From Mesorhizobium sp. PAMC28654 (lineage in GTDB: Bacteria; Pseudomonadota; Alphaproteobacteria; Rhizobiales; Rhizobiaceae), in NCBI RefSeq assembly GCF_020616515.1, contig NZ_CP085135.1:2108001-2172000 (forward strand): a stretch of 64,000 nt of DNA, written 5' to 3'. The notes under the pieces were generated by a model. That model saw nothing but the letters and a program-made list of their open reading frames with translations, did no database searches and was not told where the DNA came from. How positions within the stretch are numbered: the stretch's first letter is position 1; the number at the start of each line of letters is the position of its first letter. This document shows positions 60,791 through 64,000 of this stretch, piece by piece. Position numbers and translations under genes: made by a program.

Positions 60791-61276
60791 ATGAAATTCA
60801 GCAAAGAACAGGACCTGACGTTTCTGAGATCCGCGATAGACGTGTCGCGCAGATCGCGCGGGCATGGCAATCACCCGTTCGGCTGCGTCCTGGTCGACGG
60901 CTCGGGAAAGGTCGTTCTGGAATCCGAGAACAGCTATACGACCGACAAGGGACCGGGGCATGCCGAGACCAATCTGGCACGCAAGGCGGCCACCTCGTTC
61001 GAGGAGGAGTACCTGCGAAGCTGCACGCTCTACACGTCGGTCGAACCGTGCTGCATGTGCTCCGGCACCGCCTATTGGGCCGGCCTTGGTGCCGTCGTTT
61101 TCGGAATGACCGAGGCCCGCCTGGGACAGTTGACGGGCGACCACCCTGAAAACCTGACAATGGACCTGCCTTGCCGCACCGTTTTCGAAGCCGGGCGCCG
61201 GCCGGTGGAAGTCCGCGGACCGTTCCCTGAACTCGAAGGCGAAATCCTGAAAGCCCATGAAGGCTTCTGGGACTGA
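60791..61276 (+). CDS. Guanine deaminase-like nucleobase deaminase (CDA fold)
   Basis: A 161-residue zinc deaminase. Zinc ligands are His in GHAETNLARKA with the catalytic Glu, and two Cys in TSVEPCCMCSGTAYWAGLG. GNHPFGCVLVDGSGKVV at the N-terminus is typical. Guanine to xanthine deamination is the best guess given xanthine dehydrogenase next door; the family also includes tRNA and nucleoside deaminases. ATG 60791 has GGGAG eight bases upstream. ATG 60776 is less likely. Confidence 0.85.
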   Translation: MKFSKEQDLTFLRSAIDVSRRSRGHGNHPFGCVLVDGSGKVVLESENSYTTDKGPGHAETNLARKAATSFEEEYLRSCTLYTSVEPCCMCSGTAYWAGLGAVVFGMTEARLGQLTGDHPENLTMDLPCRTVFEAGRRPVEVRGPFPELEGEILKAHEGFWD

Positions 61277-61288
61277 CATGAAGGCCTC

Positions 61289-61317
61289 GCCTGTCCCGGA
61301 GGATACCAGGGACAGGC
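61289..61317 (+). other. Hairpin between the deaminase gene and xdhA
   Basis: Nine-pair stem GCCTGTCCC/GGGACAGGC around an 11-base loop, with no T-run after it. It could protect mRNA ends or reduce readthrough into xdhA. Confidence 0.5.
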
Positions 61318-61345
61318 AGTCGACCTGCTTCACAAGGAGGATAAA

Positions 61346-62839
61346 GTGAGCGCCGACGTGGGAGACCGTTCCAGGTCAAGGATACGTTTCGTGTTTGACG
61401 GCAAGATCCGCGAGCATGAAACGGTCGACACCACCATCACCGTTCTAGACTATCTGCGGACGATAGCCGGGAAGAAGGCAACGAAGGAAGGCTGTGCCGA
61501 AGGCGATTGCGGCGCATGCACCGTTGCGGTGGGCGAACTGGTGGACGGTCGCATGCACTATCGCGCGGTGAACAGTTGCATCCAGTTCCTGCCGATGCTC
61601 GACAGCAGGCATCTCATCACGCTGGAAGATCTCGCCCGCGACGGCGAGTTGCATCCGATCCAGGAAGCGATGATCGCGCGGGACGGGTCGCAATGCGGTT
61701 TCTGCACACCTGGCTTCGTCATGTCGATGTACGTCCTTTCGAAGGAAAAGCCGGTCCCGACCATTTGCGAAATAGAAGATGCGCTGGCAGGCAATCTGTG
61801 TCGCTGCACAGGATACGGGCCGATCATCGAGGCGGCCAGGGATAGATGCAAGGCAGCGCATGAGCGCAACCTTGCAACCGCCAGGACCGAAGACATGGAC
61901 CAGCTCCGCGCGTTGCAGGCGGACGAGCGGCCGCTCTTCGTCAAGGCCGGCGACCGTAGCTTCCAGGCGCCGCGCTCGACCGAGCAATTGATCGCCTGCT
62001 TGAAAGAAAACCCGATGGCGACGATCGTGGCCGGCGCGACGGATATCGGCCTGTGGGTCACCAAACGCCATATGCGGCTCCAGCACATCATCTCAGTGGG
62101 CGAGGTTCGGGAATTGAAGCAGATCGTCGAGGAAACGGACCGCCTCGTCATCGGGGCCGCCGCAACCTATGACGAACTGCATGCCCCGCTGGAAGCGCAC
62201 CACAAAGACCTCGGCGAGTTGGTCAGGCGGATCGGTTCGCAGCAGGTACGCAATCAGGCTACGATCGGCGGCAACATCGCAAACGGATCGCCGATCGGCG
62301 ACGGCCCACCTGCCCTGATCGCTCTCGGCGCGATCCTTGTGCTCAACGGCATCGAGGGTCGGCGCGAACTTCCTCTCGAGGATTTCTTCGTCGCCTACGG
62401 CAAGCAGGACCGGAGCCCGGGAGAGTTCGTCGAAGCGGTTATCCTGCCAAAGCTGCGGCCAAACCAGAAATTCGCCGCCTACAAGATATCCAAGCGCTTC
62501 GACCAGGACATATCGGCGGTCTGCGGCGCCTTCGCCGTCAGCATCGCCAACGGGCTGGTGGACGATATCCGAATCTGTTTCGGCGGCATGGCGGCAACGC
62601 CCAAGAGGGCCTCGGCTTGCGAAGCGGCCATCGTCGGCCAGCCGTGGTCCGAGCTGACGATTGAAAAGGCGGTTGTGAAATTGGCCGCGGACTACGCACC
62701 CATGACGGACATGCGGGCCAGCTCGTCATATCGCAGCCGGGTCGCCGCAAATCTGCTTCGCAAGTTTCTCGTCGAAACCACGCAGGTCGATGCCGGCACG
62801 AGAATCATCGAAACGGTGAGGTCCCGCGACCATGCATGA
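61346..62839 (+). CDS. xdhA: Xanthine dehydrogenase small subunit (2Fe-2S and FAD domains)
   Basis: A 497-residue subunit. Two [2Fe-2S] sites are at the N-terminus: CAEGDCGACTVAV with a later Cys in AVNSCIQF, and GSQCGFCTPGFVM with GNLCRCTGYGPI. The FAD domain follows (FVKAGDRSFQAPRSTEQLIA; TIVAGATDIGLWVTKRHMR; NQATIGGNIANGSPIGDGPP). It passes electrons from the molybdenum centre of XdhB to FAD and NAD. The start is GTG 61346 behind a strong AAGGAGG. The end overlaps xdhB by 8 bases. Confidence 0.96.
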   Translation: MSADVGDRSRSRIRFVFDGKIREHETVDTTITVLDYLRTIAGKKATKEGCAEGDCGACTVAVGELVDGRMHYRAVNSCIQFLPMLDSRHLITLEDLARDGELHPIQEAMIARDGSQCGFCTPGFVMSMYVLSKEKPVPTICEIEDALAGNLCRCTGYGPIIEAARDRCKAAHERNLATARTEDMDQLRALQADERPLFVKAGDRSFQAPRSTEQLIACLKENPMATIVAGATDIGLWVTKRHMRLQHIISVGEVRELKQIVEETDRLVIGAAATYDELHAPLEAHHKDLGELVRRIGSQQVRNQATIGGNIANGSPIGDGPPALIALGAILVLNGIEGRRELPLEDFFVAYGKQDRSPGEFVEAVILPKLRPNQKFAAYKISKRFDQDISAVCGAFAVSIANGLVDDIRICFGGMAATPKRASACEAAIVGQPWSELTIEKAVVKLAADYAPMTDMRASSSYRSRVAANLLRKFLVETTQVDAGTRIIETVRSRDHA

Positions 62840-64000
62840 CGCCCGGCGACAGAACCCAACCGTCGACCGCATCCGAGGGGCGGTCCATGACAGGCTTCAG
62901 CACGAAAGCGCCCGCAAGCATGTGACCGGCGCGGCCGAGTATATCGACGATCTGAGGGAGCCCGCCGGAACAGTCCAGATCCTGCCTGTTCGCAGTCCCG
63001 TCGCGCATGGGCGCGTGATTGCCTGCGATCTCTCGGCGGTCGAGGCTGCTCCTGGCATCGTCTGTGTGCTGACAGCCAAAGACATACCGGGCACCAATGA
63101 CTTCAGCCACGGCGGCACTGACGACGATCGTATCTTGTCGGACCAGCTCGTCGAATATGCCGGCCAGGTAATGTATGCCATTGTAGCGGAGGACATCCAC
63201 TCGGCGCGGCAGGCCGCCAGGCTAGCCAAGGTGCAGTTCGAGGAATTGCCTGTCATTCTGGATGTCGATGAAGCCGTGCGGCAGGAATTCTTTTTGGCGC
63301 CGCTGCGGACGCTGGCACGCGGTGACAGTGCCGGCGCGCTCGCTAGCGCGCCCCACCGCCTCAAGGGTCGCGTCTCCAACGGTGCTCAGGAGCACTTCTA
63401 CCTCGAAGGCCAGATCTCGCTTGCCGTCCCAGCGGAGGATGGCGCGGTAATGATCTACTGCTCCACCCAAGACCCGTCGGCCGTCCAGCATATCGTGTCC
63501 CGCGTACTGGGCGTCTCCTCGAGCCATGTCATCGTCGAGACCCGGCGCCTGGGCGGCGGCTTCGGCGGCAAGGAAACGATGGCGACGCATTTCGCCGCCA
63601 TCGCCGCCCTGGTGACGCGCAAGACGGGACGGCCGGCAAAATGCCGCCTGGACCGCGACGACGACATGTATATCACCGGCAAGCGCCACGAATTCTTCGT
63701 CGACTACGATGTTGGGTTCGACGGCGACGGCTTGTTGCTCGGCGTCGAACTCGATTTCCATGCGCGGTGCGGCAATTCGCTGGATCAGTCCGTTCCGGTC
63801 CTGAACAGGGCGCTGTTTCACGCAGACAATTGCTATTATCTACCGAATGTCCGCTTTACCGGATACGCATGCAAGTCGCATACGGTAACCGCGGTCGCCT
63901 TTCGCGGCTTCGGCAGCCCGCAGGGCATGTTTGCGATCGAGCGCGTCGTCGACGCCGTTGCCTATCATCTGGGGCTCGACCCCCTGGAAGTCCGCAAGCG
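62832..64000 (+). CDS. xdhB: Xanthine dehydrogenase large (molybdenum) subunit, N-terminal part
   Basis: The first 389 codons are in the window, and the gene runs off the right edge. It begins MHDARRQNPTVDRIRGAVHD and shows the family features HVTGAAEYIDDLREPAGTVQ, GAQEHFYLEGQISLAVPAED and RRLGGGFGGKETMATHFAAI (Moco region), then VAFRGFGSPQGMFAIERVVD. Together with XdhA it forms the hypoxanthine/xanthine oxidising enzyme; XdhC at 44676 would insert the sulfurated cofactor. ATG 62832 overlaps the xdhA end, so the two are coupled. Confidence 0.95.
   Translation, partial: MHDARRQNPTVDRIRGAVHDRLQHESARKHVTGAAEYIDDLREPAGTVQILPVRSPVAHGRVIACDLSAVEAAPGIVCVLTAKDIPGTNDFSHGGTDDDRILSDQLVEYAGQVMYAIVAEDIHSARQAARLAKVQFEELPVILDVDEAVRQEFFLAPLRTLARGDSAGALASAPHRLKGRVSNGAQEHFYLEGQISLAVPAEDGAVMIYCSTQDPSAVQHIVSRVLGVSSSHVIVETRRLGGGFGGKETMATHFAAIAALVTRKTGRPAKCRLDRDDDMYITGKRHEFFVDYDVGFDGDGLLLGVELDFHARCGNSLDQSVPVLNRALFHADNCYYLPNVRFTGYACKSHTVTAVAFRGFGSPQGMFAIERVVDAVAYHLGLDPLEVRK

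Overview
The window is high-GC chromosomal DNA of an alphaproteobacterium of the order Hyphomicrobiales, most like Mesorhizobium or a close relative. This rests on family content and not on a database search: a CcrM-type GANTC methyltransferase with a C-terminal RAMA-like domain, an invasion-associated locus B protein, a DUF2938 membrane protein, an aa3 oxidase operon with a CoxF-like small protein, and a PuuD/PuuE purine catabolic cluster.

Layout. 1-3.7 kb: the end of a polysaccharide deacetylase gene, ppdK and a VOC-family gene. 3.8-7.6 kb: a tRNA-Gln(UUG), then a gene fusing a family-25 glycosyltransferase to an O-antigen ligase-like membrane protein. An IS3-family element with 3-bp target duplication cuts this gene, and a decayed second tRNA-Gln-like copy follows. 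7.7-12.3 kb: a PhyH-like dioxygenase, a frameshifted LysR regulator, an orphan Tat-exported peptide-binding protein and two tandem copies of an unrecognised small gene. 12.3-34.6 kb is mostly housekeeping: a sugar-nucleotide epimerase, smc, dsbA-like, a DciA-like gene, mutY, two HAD hydrolases, ccrM, a lipoprotein, thrC, an M16 peptidase, a GNAT, a GGDEF/EAL protein, yqgE, a DsbD-like protein, a peroxiredoxin, rnhA, thrB and ispH. 34.7-41.6 kb: the cytochrome c oxidase assembly operon (ctaC-ctaD-ctaB-coxF-ctaG-ctaE, then DUF983 and surf1), with a decayed L,D-transpeptidase inside it. 42-44.4 kb: ialB, tldD and a sirtuin remnant.

44.6-64 kb is a purine (urate/allantoin) degradation and uptake region. 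It holds xdhC, an M20 amidohydrolase, a tandem-domain hydroxyisourate hydrolase, a cysteine-less Asp/Glu/hydantoin racemase homologue, a bicupin of the ureidoglycine aminohydrolase type, a BMP-type ABC importer, a GntR regulator, puuD, puuE, a guanine deaminase-like gene, xdhA and the start of xdhB. Together they would convert guanine and xanthine to urate, 5-hydroxyisourate, allantoin, allantoate and ureidoglycine. A palindrome with consensus TTGTNNACAA occurs in three promoter regions of this cluster and next to the GntR gene, so it is probably the operator of that regulator.

The most interesting object is a 3,499-bp transposon (50079-53577) inside the second permease gene of the importer. 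It has perfect 22-bp terminal inverted repeats starting GGTAGTG, an 8-bp target duplication (CCTTCGAA) and one IS1-family transposase. Its cargo is a NYN-domain nuclease-like gene whose stop codon abuts the left terminal repeat, a Gp49/HigB-like toxin, an XRE antitoxin and a DUF3467-like gene (three overlapping genes), and two translationally coupled small genes. Removing the element in silico restores an intact 311-codon permease. Other lesions (frameshifted LysR, truncated cytochrome domain of PuuD with an unclear puuE start, sirtuin and Ldt remnants, the split ligase) suggest a genome with active gene decay.
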